NCBI GenBank assembly: GCA_947040495.1
Contig: CAMRBQ010000003.1
Coordinates: forward strand, 1 to 64,000
Source: an uncultured Spirochaetia bacterium
Lineage (GTDB): Bacteria; Spirochaetota; Brachyspiria; Brachyspirales; Brachyspiraceae
Length of the DNA: 64,000 bases
Direction: 5' to 3'
Part shown: in pieces, positions 37,630-46,892 of the stretch
How positions within the stretch are numbered: the first letter of the stretch is position 1
Layout of the letters: every line of letters begins with the position of its first letter
Notes under the pieces: generated by a model
Told to the model about the DNA's origin: nothing
What the model saw: only the letters and a program-made list of their open reading frames with translations
The model's database searches: none
Program-made: the position numbers and the translations under genes

Positions 37630-38301
37630 ATGATAAAATCTGAAAATATTTGTAAAGAATATAAAACTAAATACTATGATATTGTAGCAAACGACAATAT
37701 TAATATAGAGATTGCATATGGTGAAATTGTTTGGGTGAGCGGAGTATCAGGTGCTGGCAAATCTACTCTACTTCATATACTTGCAAGTATAGATGTTCCT
37801 ACAAGTGGTCATGTCTATTGGGACGACAAAGAAATTTCTGCATTAAATGACAAAGAGAGGAGTTACTTCAGACTCAATAATATAGGATTAATACTACAGT
37901 CGCTTGAATTATTAAAAACACAAACTGTATTTGACAATGTCGCTTTGCCGCTTCGTTTTATGAAATATGATAGTCAAAAAATAAATACAAAAGTTAATAA
38001 TATATTAGAAGAATTAAATATAATTGATTTAAAAACTAAAAAGCCCGAACAACTCTCTGGCGGACAAAAGCAGCGTGTCGCCATTGCTCGTGCTTTGGTT
38101 ACAGAAGCCCCATATATTTTAGGCGATGAGATTAGTGCAAACCTTGATGGTGATACTAGTAAGTTTATATATGACTATGTTAGAACTGCTATTAAAAAAA
38201 GAAATGGAATAGGATTTTTTATTTCGCATGACGAGGCAATAAAAGACTATGTCGACACAATGTACACTATGAAAGATGGAATATTGGAGGCAGTAAAATG
38301 A
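37630..38301 (+). CDS. ABC transporter ATPase, LolD/MacB type
   Basis: 223 residues: Walker A SGVSGAGKSTLL, Q-loop LILQSLELL, signature LSGGQKQRVAIARAL, Walker B YILGDEIS, D-loop ANLDG and H-loop FFISHDEA. Length and sequence fit the LolD/MacB/FtsE class, whose partners are FtsX-fold permeases that handle lipoproteins, lipids or peptides at the membrane without moving them through a channel. AAGGAG precedes the ATG, and the stop overlaps the permease start (ATGA), which fixes its partner. Confidence 0.92.
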   Translation: MIKSENICKEYKTKYYDIVANDNINIEIAYGEIVWVSGVSGAGKSTLLHILASIDVPTSGHVYWDDKEISALNDKERSYFRLNNIGLILQSLELLKTQTVFDNVALPLRFMKYDSQKINTKVNNILEELNIIDLKTKKPEQLSGGQKQRVAIARALVTEAPYILGDEISANLDGDTSKFIYDYVRTAIKKRNGIGFFISHDEAIKDYVDTMYTMKDGILEAVK

Positions 38302-39512
38302 ATATAATAAAACTAGCATGGGATAATCTTTGGTATAACAAAACAAGAACAATATTAAATATTGTATTAATAGTTGCCGCTTTCAGTTCTTTAATGTTTA
38401 TAAGCGGATATAATAACTATGCAGAAGATGGAATAATGCTGGGGATTACTGAGGCTAATGGTTCTGTTGTAATAGCGGATAAATCGCATTGGGATGTAAA
38501 CAGTGAAAAAGAAAATATGCTCTATGCTTCCGATATAAAAATAATAAGTGAAAAGCTTGATAGCTATGATGATGTTTCTGCCTATCAGAAAAAATTGAAT
38601 GTGAGCGGTATTATTGGAACAGAGAATAAAAGTAAATTTTTTATGGGTAGTGCATATGAAGATGTATCGAGAATGCTAAAAGGTTTATCATTAAAAGAGG
38701 GTACTCCTTTATTTAATGATGATACTGATACTCTACTTTTAGGGGTTGACTTAGCAGAGTACCTTAATGTATCTTATGATGAAGAAACCTACCTAAATGT
38801 AATGGCTGACTTTGACGGAATAAGCTTGGGATCATTTTTGGCTGTAGGCTCTGTATCTTTTTTTAATAGTCAAGCCGATGGGGCAGCAACACTTTTTCCA
38901 CTGCCTGCAATATATAATGTATTTAATATTGAAAATGGCTCAGCCAATAATTTGATTGTATATTTAGAAGATTATAATAAAGCGGGAGAAATAAAAACTA
39001 ATTTAAATGAATATTTTGCTTCAAATGATATGCCTTATGAAGCCAAAGACTGGAAAGATTTAAATGAATTTATGCTTAGTGTACTTGATATGAATGCTAA
39101 TAATTATTTTATAGTGCTTATAATACTTAGTGCTTTGGTGTTTTTCTCTATTATGCAAACCCTTACGACAAATTTTCTCGAACGTTTGAGCGAGTTTGGA
39201 ACTATGAGGGCAATAGGTATTAATATAAAAAATGTTACTCTACTACTTTTTTCAGAGATAATTTTGTTAGTTATTGTAAGTACAGTAGTCGCTATTATTA
39301 TGTCATATGTAAGTGCGACTATATTTAATAATATGGATATAACATTTACACCTCCCGGTGCTTCGGAAGGCTATCCTTTTAGTCTCATTCTTAGAGTTAA
39401 AGATAGCCTATTTATATTTGTATGGGTATTAGCTATTTCATTACTTGCCGCTGTGTACCCTGTATATAAAGTTATAAAATTAAAAATTATAGAGGTTATA
39501 AAATATGTATAA
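38298..39512 (+). CDS. FtsX-fold ABC permease (LolC/E or MacB type)
   Basis: 404 residues. It opens with the cytoplasmic KLAWDNLWYNKTRT elbow and a first membrane helix (about 15-37), then a periplasmic domain of about 220 residues, then three helices near 270, 315 and 370, with ERLSEFGTMRAIGI, the coupling helix typical of this fold. The large periplasmic domain would hand cargo to a soluble carrier, as LolE/LolC does to LolA. Starts inside the ATPase stop and overlaps the LolA-like gene by eight bases, so the three are translated together. Confidence 0.9.
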   Translation: MNIIKLAWDNLWYNKTRTILNIVLIVAAFSSLMFISGYNNYAEDGIMLGITEANGSVVIADKSHWDVNSEKENMLYASDIKIISEKLDSYDDVSAYQKKLNVSGIIGTENKSKFFMGSAYEDVSRMLKGLSLKEGTPLFNDDTDTLLLGVDLAEYLNVSYDEETYLNVMADFDGISLGSFLAVGSVSFFNSQADGAATLFPLPAIYNVFNIENGSANNLIVYLEDYNKAGEIKTNLNEYFASNDMPYEAKDWKDLNEFMLSVLDMNANNYFIVLIILSALVFFSIMQTLTTNFLERLSEFGTMRAIGINIKNVTLLLFSEIILLVIVSTVVAIIMSYVSATIFNNMDITFTPPGASEGYPFSLILRVKDSLFIFVWVLAISLLAAVYPVYKVIKLKIIEVIKYV

Positions 39513-40203
39513 AATAATAGTCATTCTGATATTTTCATTTATATCTATACAAGGATTATTCAGCCAAAATCTATTTTTAGAATTTGCTAATATGTATACA
39601 GGTGATAATAAACAAATAAAAATATCTGGCAGTCTAATTAATATAAAAGATGGTGTAAAAAGTCCTGACCCTTTTGAGATGATTAAAAGCAAAGACTATA
39701 CTTTATTATACTTTACAGCCAAAAATACAAAATCACTATTTCTTGCCAATAATCAAGGATTTTTCATACAGGGCAAGAATCAAAAATCTGCCATGAAAAT
39801 ATCTGGCAACTACACAGTAACAGGCTCTGCCAATACAAGCGATGTTATGAGTTTTGATTATTTAAAAGATTATGAAGTTAAAAATATAATAAGTGATGAT
39901 GAAGTGTATTTAAAAAGAATAAGGCGAGATGTTGCATATAATGAGGCTATACTCAAGAGGGCTTCATTTGGCTATACAATTGATTTTCTCGACAATAGTG
40001 GAAAGGAAGTAAAAAGAGGGATTTATAAAATAGGTGTTGTTTCGGGACAAAAGGCATTTAGCAGAATGGAATTTCATAATTTAATAATAAACAAAAATAT
40101 TATAACTGTTTATACTATGACAAAAATAGAGTCTGTTAATATATCGATATCTTTCTTTAGAAGTGAAAATATGGGTAGGCTATTTACATTATTTGAAGAC
40201 TAA
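39505..40203 (+). CDS. LolA-like outer-membrane lipoprotein-sorting protein
   Basis: 232 residues with a signal peptide (IIVILIFSFISIQGLFS). The mature part follows the pattern of the LolA-like sorting family: YTLLYFTAKNTKSLFLANNQ, FFIQGKNQKSAMKISGNYTV, then TSDVMSFDYLKDYEV, a half-barrel that shields acyl chains. In the family such carriers bind lipoproteins or lipids released by an FtsX-fold permease. It overlaps the permease gene and sits two bases before a barrel gene. The assignment rests on remote pattern similarity and strong context. Confidence 0.7.
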   Translation: MYKIIVILIFSFISIQGLFSQNLFLEFANMYTGDNKQIKISGSLINIKDGVKSPDPFEMIKSKDYTLLYFTAKNTKSLFLANNQGFFIQGKNQKSAMKISGNYTVTGSANTSDVMSFDYLKDYEVKNIISDDEVYLKRIRRDVAYNEAILKRASFGYTIDFLDNSGKEVKRGIYKIGVVSGQKAFSRMEFHNLIINKNIITVYTMTKIESVNISISFFRSENMGRLFTLFED

Positions 40204-40205
40204 TC

Positions 40206-41270
40206 ATGAAATATATAAAATTAACTTTACTCTTTTTATTATTGTTATGCATACCATTATATGCAAGCATTACACCAAATTTTGGAATAGAAACAGATTT
40301 TACATACATAGATTTAAAAGATTCTGAGTTTGCCCCAAATAATATTTTTAGTAATGAAACATCATTTTATGCTGGTTTTGAATACCTTAGCTTTAATCTT
40401 TATGTTTCTGTTAAACCTGCATTTAAAATATATACTACTAATAATTTTAGCGTTAAATTTGAAAATGGGGACATTATAAAAAATAATAAAGCATTAGCAA
40501 AAATAACATTCTTCTTTGGAGACATTTATTTTTCTTATGTGGGTAATAATTTTGCTCTTTATTTTGGAAAGAGAATATTTCACTTTGGTGAAGGCTTTAA
40601 CAGGCAATATATGTTTATCGGGGATAGTGTGCTCAATGATAATTATAATGCTTTATATAATGCTCAAGTTAATATTTATCAAGGCAATATTACTCATGGG
40701 CTAGGCTTAATGCCCGACACTGATTCTATAGATAAACTTGAAGAGCCGCTATATTATTTAGGTTGGTATTCTATTAATTATTCTACATCTTCATTGGGAT
40801 TGCTTGGTATAGCTGAGTATGAATATAATGTGGCTGATAACAATAATAATCTGAAATTAGGATTTGAAACTTCTTATATTTTTAACACGGGTATAAAAGT
40901 ATATGGTAATATTTTATATGACTTAATAAATCAAAATAATATAGGAAGTTCAACAAGCAATATAAATTCACAAATTGGAATTAACTATACATGGCTATAT
41001 GATAACCATATGTTAATGCCAGTTGTTGAATACTTTTATGAAGATAGTCATTCTTTTTATTCTATCGCCATTTATGCTTCATTTTTTGACAGCCTATTTT
41101 CATTAACTGCTTCTTTTGTTCATTCACCAAATTATAAAATGCATTTTATAACAATGGCTACTCTTAATATAGATGATCAGTTTAATATGTCTTTCACATA
41201 TAATACACCATTAAATACTAGTGATGAGCTGTTAAATATTTTTGAACTTTCATTAGAATATAATTACTAA
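40206..41270 (+). CDS. outer-membrane beta-barrel protein of the ABC operon
   Basis: 354 residues with a signal peptide (YIKLTLLFLLLLCIPLYA). The mature protein is a series of amphipathic strands rich in Tyr, Phe and Asn and ends LSLEYNY, an aromatic terminus. It is the natural outer-membrane acceptor for the LolA-like carrier encoded before it. It has no close match to LolB, which is a lipoprotein, so the outer-membrane step here would be of another kind. Last gene of the operon. Confidence 0.7.
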   Translation: MKYIKLTLLFLLLLCIPLYASITPNFGIETDFTYIDLKDSEFAPNNIFSNETSFYAGFEYLSFNLYVSVKPAFKIYTTNNFSVKFENGDIIKNNKALAKITFFFGDIYFSYVGNNFALYFGKRIFHFGEGFNRQYMFIGDSVLNDNYNALYNAQVNIYQGNITHGLGLMPDTDSIDKLEEPLYYLGWYSINYSTSSLGLLGIAEYEYNVADNNNNLKLGFETSYIFNTGIKVYGNILYDLINQNNIGSSTSNINSQIGINYTWLYDNHMLMPVVEYFYEDSHSFYSIAIYASFFDSLFSLTASFVHSPNYKMHFITMATLNIDDQFNMSFTYNTPLNTSDELLNIFELSLEYNY

Positions 41271-41311
41271 ATTAATAATAATTTTATATCATGAATATTC
41301 TCGATAACTAA

Positions 41312-41340
41312 TTGATTTTGTTGTGGTATTTTGATATAGT
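41312..41340 (+). promoter_or_regulatory. putative sigma-70 promoter
   Basis: TTGATT (41312-41317), a 17-base spacer and TATAGT (41335-41340) precede the 374-residue TPR gene by about 43 bases. This suggests it is transcribed apart from the ABC operon. Confidence 0.5.
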
Positions 41341-41383
41341 AAAGAGATGAAAATATTATCCATAATTTAAAAGGCATACAAAA

Positions 41384-42508
41384 ATGAATATAGATAGCAT
41401 AAGAAAAGAAATTAGCGAAAAACTTCAAACGACTAGTAGCCATATAGATGTATATAATGTTAGCGAGCCATATAAAAATATTTTAGAGTCATGTATTAAT
41501 TCAAATCCCAAAAATATTTCTGCCTATTGTTTATTAGCAATGGTAATGGAAGGAATGAACCAGGACGATGAAAGAACGGCTACATTAGAAAAATATTATG
41601 AAGAAAATAGGGATACTTTTTCTAATGATGAATATGCTATGTGGGCAACATGTAATGCATATTTTATTTTTGATGACTATGGCTATGTAGAAAGTAAAGA
41701 CAATTATAAAGCCTATAAATTTTTAGAAGAAGCAGTCAAACGTAAGTCTAGTTTTTATCAAACATATTATGCTCTAGGCTGGTACTATTTTGAAAATAAG
41801 TTATTTGAAAAAGCCTCTGAAATGTTTCAAACTGCATACTCAATATCAAAAAATAAAAAATATTTATATTGTCAGGCCTCAAGTTTACTTAAAAGTTCTA
41901 AACATAAAGATGGATTAGAAATACTTGAATCTATATATACCTACCCTTTTATTGAGGAAGAGCTAGAATTAAATTTTGAAATTGCACTTACACTTGGCTT
42001 TACACTGGCACTTATGGATGAAACAGGTAGAGCATCTGAAGTTGCGGAAATATTATTAAATACAAACACAGACAAATTTTACAATGCAAATGCCGACTGG
42101 CCTCTTACAGACTTTCTATATACATTAGGAAATTTTGAATATATCATTAATTATTATGATGAAAATAAGTATTCAGAAGATGCTTCATGGCGAGGACAAT
42201 ATTTTTATTCTCTTAAAATGCTTGGAAAAGAAAAAGAGGCTCATCTAAAACTAAAAAGCCTTATTAAAGAATATGAAGAGTCTATCCATGAAGAAGAAAA
42301 TAATACAAGCTATGGGACTGAGGACGCTGATTGGGAAACAGATGAAGATAGAATAGAGTATATAGTTGAAACAAAAGAGATGCTTGAATCAATAAATAAA
42401 TGCTATAATGATGTGTTTAAGCATAATATAAAGCCCACAAGAGATCCATACTATGATATTATTTATGAATGCTATTATATAGGCTGCCCTCGCCATTATA
42501 TAGATTAA
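41384..42508 (+). CDS. cytoplasmic TPR protein
   Basis: 374 residues without signal peptide. Several TPR-like helix pairs are visible: NPKNISAYCLLAMVMEG, FYQTYYALGWYYFENKLFEK, ASEMFQTAYSISKNKKYLYC, RGQYFYSLKMLGKEKEAHLK. An acidic stretch (EEENNTSYGTEDADWETDED) and a Tyr/Cys-rich end follow. TPR proteins bind other proteins; the partner is unknown. It lies between the ABC operon and padR and has its own promoter. Confidence 0.7.
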   Translation: MNIDSIRKEISEKLQTTSSHIDVYNVSEPYKNILESCINSNPKNISAYCLLAMVMEGMNQDDERTATLEKYYEENRDTFSNDEYAMWATCNAYFIFDDYGYVESKDNYKAYKFLEEAVKRKSSFYQTYYALGWYYFENKLFEKASEMFQTAYSISKNKKYLYCQASSLLKSSKHKDGLEILESIYTYPFIEEELELNFEIALTLGFTLALMDETGRASEVAEILLNTNTDKFYNANADWPLTDFLYTLGNFEYIINYYDENKYSEDASWRGQYFYSLKMLGKEKEAHLKLKSLIKEYEESIHEEENNTSYGTEDADWETDEDRIEYIVETKEMLESINKCYNDVFKHNIKPTRDPYYDIIYECYYIGCPRHYID

Positions 42509-42620
42509 TATAGTGTAATTATATAAATAAGCTAAAATAAAAAAGATGAAAAAATATTAAATATGCTGTACTATGTCTATTATTATAAACAATATTTAAA
42601 ACAATAATATAAACCAACAT

Positions 42621-42953
42621 ATGGAAATACAAAGCGATATAATAAGAGGACATCTTGAGCCCATCATACTCAAATGCCTATTAAAAGAAGATAGGTATGG
42701 CTATGAACTTTCAAAAATAATCACAGAAAAAACTGATAATGAATATGAAATTAATGCACAGTCTTTATATAGTGCAATTAGAAGGCTAGAATCTCAAAAA
42801 CTCTTAAAATCATATTGGGGTGATGAAACAAAAGGTGGTAGAAGAAAATATTACAAAATAACAGATAATGGCAAAGAGGCATTTAAGCAACATATAAAAA
42901 ATTGGCAATTTGCAAAATTTATAATAGATAAACTCTTAGAGATAAAGGAGTAA
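42621..42953 (+). CDS. PadR-family transcriptional regulator
   Basis: 110 residues: a winged helix-turn-helix with [20 protein letters not shown], then [21 protein letters not shown] and the wing [10 protein letters not shown], ending in a dimerisation helix. PadR proteins are repressors that usually control a neighbouring membrane or efflux gene. It is followed after four bases by the HAAS gene, its typical partner. No clear ribosome site precedes the ATG. A likely target is the direct-repeat element at the two consensus promoters (34905-34930 and 43639-43664); this is an inference. Confidence 0.9.
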   Translation: MEIQSDIIRGHLEPIILKCLLKEDRYGYELSKIITEKTDNEYEINAQSLYSAIRRLESQKLLKSYWGDETKGGRRKYYKITDNGKEAFKQHIKNWQFAKFIIDKLLEIKE

Positions 42954-42957
42954 TAAA

Positions 42958-43605
42958 ATGGATATAATAAATAATTATTGTAATAATTTAAAAAGTAAAT
43001 ATATAAATACCAAAGAAGTACTCGAGCAAATTGAAGAACTTAGAGATACAATACATATAAAAACAGAAGAGTATCAAGAAAAAGGTTACAAATATAGTGA
43101 TGCCGCAAAAGAAGCTATAGCATCTCTTGGCGACATAGATTGCCTTTTTGAAGAGCTTACAACAGATGTAAAAATGGTCTATGATGCTCGTATTAGTCTA
43201 CTTACAAATATATTATCTACAATTATAATATTTGCCTTGGCTATAACTATATGGCGGCTCTCTATCGCTATACCATTTTTGAATGGCATAAATGAAACCG
43301 TATTTTTAGGCTTTATAAACCTCTCAATTGCAACTTTTGTTGTATATGCTGTACAATTTAATGATATGGTATATTTAAATGAAAAAAGAATTGTCAAAAA
43401 TAGTAGCAAAAAAAAATATAGAAATATAAAAAATAGTATTATGATTTTTATAATAATTTCTATTATCACAGTTATAATAAATTTTTATACAACAAAATTG
43501 AATGGTATATGGTTTGTATGGTTTATTATAGGTGTAGCAAATTGGCCTATTGCAACGTTAATATATTATAAACTTCTCGAGAGTAATAAATTTGATCTAA
43601 AATAA
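42958..43605 (+). CDS. HAAS-domain membrane protein (copy 2)
   Basis: 215 residues. Same plan as the copy at 34237: an N-terminal HAAS domain (VLEQIEELRDTI, YSDAAKEAI, SLGDIDCLFEELTTDVK) and four membrane helices, ending ESNKFDLK where copy 1 has ESNKFDTK. AAAGGAG lies before the ATG and the gap from padR is four bases, so it is co-translated with it. It probably modulates PadR from the membrane. Confidence 0.78.
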   Translation: MDIINNYCNNLKSKYINTKEVLEQIEELRDTIHIKTEEYQEKGYKYSDAAKEAIASLGDIDCLFEELTTDVKMVYDARISLLTNILSTIIIFALAITIWRLSIAIPFLNGINETVFLGFINLSIATFVVYAVQFNDMVYLNEKRIVKNSSKKKYRNIKNSIMIFIIISIITVIINFYTTKLNGIWFVWFIIGVANWPIATLIYYKLLESNKFDLK

Positions 43606-43638
43606 ACTAAAAATTAGAGGATTTTTTTACAACTTCTA

Positions 43639-43677
43639 ACATAATACATTGACATACATAATACTTAATAGTATAAT
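43639..43677 (+). promoter_or_regulatory. consensus sigma-70 promoter with 9-bp direct repeats (copy 2)
   Basis: TTGACA (43649-43654), 17 bases and TATAAT (43672-43677), again a full consensus match. ACATAATAC occurs twice, at 43639-43647 and 43656-43664, exactly 17 bases apart around the -35. Here the gene start is 29 bases downstream of the -10 and has a normal ribosome site, unlike copy 1. Confidence 0.8.
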
Positions 43678-43706
43678 CAATATACAAATAATAAAAGGAG
43701 AAAATT

Positions 43707-44309
43707 ATGAAAAAGTTATGCTTACTCATTTTTACGCTAGTTTTATCTACTACAGCATTATACTCGCAAGATAATTTTGATTATTCTAAGTTTAATGGAA
43801 TATCTATCGGTGGTGGTGCAACTGTTACATCAGATATTAGTGGTGGTTTTTTTGATTTTGGTTTTAACTTCTATTCAAAAAATACTACTACGGGTAATTT
43901 TTCTATAAGAAACTATATAGAAGTTATGGGTGGTGGTTTTGCTTCTGGTACTGGTGGCTATGGAATACTTGGTTTTAGAGAACGTATTATATTTGCAGGT
44001 ATTACTCCAATAACTGACAAATTTGGAATCAGGACATATGGTGGAATCGACTTTGGTATTTCCTTTTATAGTGGTGATAATGGCATTGATAAAAAAACAG
44101 ATTTATTTGAAGAGCCTTTCATGCTAGAACCCCGTGGTTTTGGTGGTATAGAGTTTTTATTTACAGAGCAAAAAGGAAGAGTAAGTGGCTCTATATTTGT
44201 AGAAGGTGGCGGTGGCGGTAGAATATTTGTTTCTGGAAATAAAGATTCTACCATAGGCATTGCGGGCGGCTCTGCATTCATAAACGTTGGTGGAAGAATT
44301 TATTTTTAA
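43707..44309 (+). CDS. small secreted Gly-rich barrel protein
   Basis: 200 residues with a signal peptide (LCLLIFTLVLSTTALYS) and a mature part of Gly/Phe/Tyr-rich strands (ISIGGGATVTSDISGGFFDF, GFRERIIFAGITP, EPRGFGGIEF) that ends GGRIYF, an outer-membrane barrel terminus. An eight-strand barrel fits the size. AAAGGAG precedes the ATG. It is driven by the second consensus promoter and followed by a strong terminator, so it is a single-gene unit under the same type of control as the ABC operon. Function unknown. Confidence 0.68.
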   Translation: MKKLCLLIFTLVLSTTALYSQDNFDYSKFNGISIGGGATVTSDISGGFFDFGFNFYSKNTTTGNFSIRNYIEVMGGGFASGTGGYGILGFRERIIFAGITPITDKFGIRTYGGIDFGISFYSGDNGIDKKTDLFEEPFMLEPRGFGGIEFLFTEQKGRVSGSIFVEGGGGGRIFVSGNKDSTIGIAGGSAFINVGGRIYF

Positions 44310-44333
44310 TAATTTATAATACTATAAATTTCT

Positions 44334-44365
44334 AAGTGCATCATTAAAATGGTGCACTTTTTTTA
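44334..44365 (+). terminator. Rho-independent terminator
   Basis: AAGTGCATCATT pairs with AATGGTGCACTT (one G-T pair, two-base spacer in the loop region) and is followed by a run of seven T. It ends the Gly-rich barrel gene. Confidence 0.9.
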
Positions 44366-44491
44366 TTTAAACTACTACATACATTTTTTCAATAAGTTGA
44401 CTATAATTAAAAATATTATATGATTTGTTTTCTAACTAAAATAACTATATTTTTATATCTTATAGCTGTTTCATTATTAAAGGGAGAAATT

Positions 44492-45601
44492 ATGAATAAG
44501 CGTATACTTTCATTAAAAGAAATTATTGATTATAGAGGAGTATTTTTTATAGGCGAGGTTGGGGTAAATCATGATGGCTTGCTACAAAATGCATTATCAT
44601 ATGTCAATGAAGCTGCCTCTTCAAATATAAGTGCTATAAAGTTTCAGTCTTTTACTAAAGATAGTCTTTTTGCAGAAGAAGAATATTGTAAAATATTAAA
44701 TTTAGAAAAAGATGCATTATCAAAAATGGATGATATAGTTTTTAAACAAAACTGGTATAAAATAATATTAGCTAGGGCTATCGAAAAAAAGATTATATTT
44801 ATGAGCACTCCATTCTCTGTTGAATCCGTAGATGATATGGAAAGTATTAATGTAGCCATATATAAAGTTGCATCATGTGATATAAATAATATACCATTAC
44901 TAAATGCTATTTCTAAAACACATAAGCCTGTAATTCTTTCGCTTGGGCTTGCTAGCAATGAAGAGATAAAAAATGCACTTTCTATATTAAAAAATAATGA
45001 AGTGGCTTTGCTACATTGTATAGTAGAATATCCTACTGATATTGATAAATTAAAACTTAATAGAATAGTTGCATTAAAAGAACAATTTCCAAACAATATA
45101 ATAGGCTTTTCAGACCATAGCATTGGTCTATTGGCTCCAAAGATAGCTATAGCACTTGGGGCACAGATAATAGAAAAGCATTTCACAATTGAGCCTACTA
45201 GAGAAGATGGCGACCATAAAATAAGTATAAGTCAATATGACTTTCAAGAATTAATAAAAGAAGCATATATTATACAAAATACTGATAATCCATTATTTTA
45301 TCTTTCACATGATAATGATAAAGTTATTGAAGAATCTATTGTAAAGCAGGCTTTGGGTACTGAAAGTGATAAAAAAAATGAAAAAATATTTACCGAAAAA
45401 GAAAAGTCTGAATTTGTTTATGCCAAAAGAGGTATCTATTTCAGGCATGATATGAATGAAGGGGATATTATAAAAGAAAGTGATATTATAGCATTAAGAC
45501 CATGCAGCGAAATTAGTGTTAGCAAATGGAATAATGTCATCGGTAAAAAATTACTGCTAGCAAAAAAATCAAATTCACCACTAAAACAAAGTGATATATA
45601 A
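44492..45601 (+). CDS. NeuB-family sugar-acid synthase
   Basis: 369 residues from ATG 44492, which has AAAGGGAG before it; an upstream in-frame ATG at 44420 would put that site inside the gene. The TIM barrel shows FFIGEVGVNHDG, AIKFQSFT, FMSTPFSVESVDDM, YKVASCDINN, VALLHCIVEYPT, GFSDHS, IIEKHFT and DGDHKIS, the active-site blocks of NeuB; an antifreeze-like SAF domain ends it (KRGIYFRHDMNEGDII). It condenses phosphoenolpyruvate with a hexosamine to give sialic, legionaminic or pseudaminic acid; which one cannot be read. It leads a probable operon with the glycosyltransferase 17 bases downstream. Confidence 0.88.
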   Translation: MNKRILSLKEIIDYRGVFFIGEVGVNHDGLLQNALSYVNEAASSNISAIKFQSFTKDSLFAEEEYCKILNLEKDALSKMDDIVFKQNWYKIILARAIEKKIIFMSTPFSVESVDDMESINVAIYKVASCDINNIPLLNAISKTHKPVILSLGLASNEEIKNALSILKNNEVALLHCIVEYPTDIDKLKLNRIVALKEQFPNNIIGFSDHSIGLLAPKIAIALGAQIIEKHFTIEPTREDGDHKISISQYDFQELIKEAYIIQNTDNPLFYLSHDNDKVIEESIVKQALGTESDKKNEKIFTEKEKSEFVYAKRGIYFRHDMNEGDIIKESDIIALRPCSEISVSKWNNVIGKKLLLAKKSNSPLKQSDI

Positions 45602-45618
45602 ATTAGTTATATATAATT

Positions 45619-46728
45619 ATGTCAAAAAAAATAAAAAATAAATTAAATATAATTGTAGTATCTGCACTAGGTGAAAATACTGGCTGTGCTTTGAGGGCAA
45701 AATATATAGCTGCCTCATTAAAAAATAATAATGTAAATGCTAGATATATCAAAGGTATAAATACAAAGCCTTTTATGCTAGATTTTATTATAACATTATT
45801 TATAAATGTAAGGATACTTTTTATCCCATCTGATATAATCATAGGCTGCAAGCCATATCCAAATATTGCAATATATATGTGTATAGCAAAAATAATATTT
45901 AGAAAAAAAATAATATTTGATATAGATGATATGGATACATTTAGAAAAGGGCTTATTGGTAAATTTGGCTCTCTAATACAAAAGCCATATCCAAAGCATG
46001 CAGATATTGTAACATATCATAGTCATAATCTACATAAATATATAATAGAACATTTTTCTGTAACAGAGGAAAAATTATACCAGCTTATACAAGGTGTGAA
46101 TTTAGAGTATTTCCATCCAATAACAGAAGATGATAATAAATTATTTGATATTTGGCAAAAACACTTTTTAATACAAAATAGCCTTGTTGATAAAAATATA
46201 CTTTTATATATAGGACATTTAAATATAGCCTGTGATTTAAAAAGTATATTTGAAATACTTTTGATGGCTATAGAAGAAGGTCTCACTGATATAAGACTTG
46301 TTGTTATCGGTGGTGGAGATATGTTAAATCATTTTAAAAATCTATCTATAAAAATGGGGCTGGAAGAATATATAGTATTTACAGGCTATATCGACTATAA
46401 AGATATCATACGTTATAGCTCCATAAGTAATAGGAGTATTGTTTATTATAGCGATATAAAAGAAAACTATGTCAGACAGTCTATGAAAATTAGAGAACTA
46501 CTTGCTATGAAAAAATATGTTATATGCAATGATATAGGCGATTTAAAAGAATTTGAAGAATATACATATCAAATAAATGCCTTTTCATATAATGATATGA
46601 GCAAAATGATAACAAATACTTTTTTAGAAACATTGGATGATAGAAATGAAAAAGGCTATGAATATATAAAAAATAATTTTGATTGGAATATAATAGGGAA
46701 AAAATTTTTAAATAGGATAATTAATTAG
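45619..46728 (+). CDS. GT-B glycosyltransferase (family 4-like)
   Basis: 369 residues. The N-terminal domain has IIVVSALGENTGCALRAKYIA; the C-terminal nucleotide-sugar domain has LLYIGHLN, LVVIGGGDML, EEYIVFTGYIDYKDII and a SMKIRELLAMKKYVI block near the usual E-x7-E donor site. There is no signal peptide; it acts at the cytoplasmic face on surface polysaccharide or protein glycans. Placed right after the NeuB-family gene, it may transfer the sugar acid or build the same glycan. Donor and acceptor unknown. Confidence 0.75.
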   Translation: MSKKIKNKLNIIVVSALGENTGCALRAKYIAASLKNNNVNARYIKGINTKPFMLDFIITLFINVRILFIPSDIIIGCKPYPNIAIYMCIAKIIFRKKIIFDIDDMDTFRKGLIGKFGSLIQKPYPKHADIVTYHSHNLHKYIIEHFSVTEEKLYQLIQGVNLEYFHPITEDDNKLFDIWQKHFLIQNSLVDKNILLYIGHLNIACDLKSIFEILLMAIEEGLTDIRLVVIGGGDMLNHFKNLSIKMGLEEYIVFTGYIDYKDIIRYSSISNRSIVYYSDIKENYVRQSMKIRELLAMKKYVICNDIGDLKEFEEYTYQINAFSYNDMSKMITNTFLETLDDRNEKGYEYIKNNFDWNIIGKKFLNRIIN

Positions 46729-46830
46729 ATATATATAAGACTTGCCAGATATTTATATATTGATAGATGCTATTGCAATATATTATAAGTATTATATATT
46801 TAAAATACAGTTTAAGATTCTATCATACTT

Positions 46831-46848
46831 GACAATCGGGGGGTTGTC
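46831..46848 (+). terminator. short hairpin, possible terminator
   Basis: GACAATC-GGGG-GGTTGTC gives a 7-bp stem with one G-T pair, followed by TATTTT. It lies in the 164-base gap between the glycosyltransferase and transglycosylase genes. The T run is short, so termination would be weak. Confidence 0.4.
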
Positions 46849-46892
46849 TATTTTAAATAGATAATAATAAATTATTTTAGCTGGGGATATTC

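Noticed and set aside
42582-42612. TATTATT...AATAATA as the PadR autoregulatory operator
   Set aside because: The arms are low-complexity AT and lack the ATGT/ACAT core typical of PadR operators, so they are not distinguishable from background.
44420-44491. N-terminal extension of the NeuB-family protein (hydrophobic, signal-like)
   Set aside because: It would contain the AAAGGGAG ribosome site of the ATG at 44492, and NeuB enzymes are cytoplasmic.
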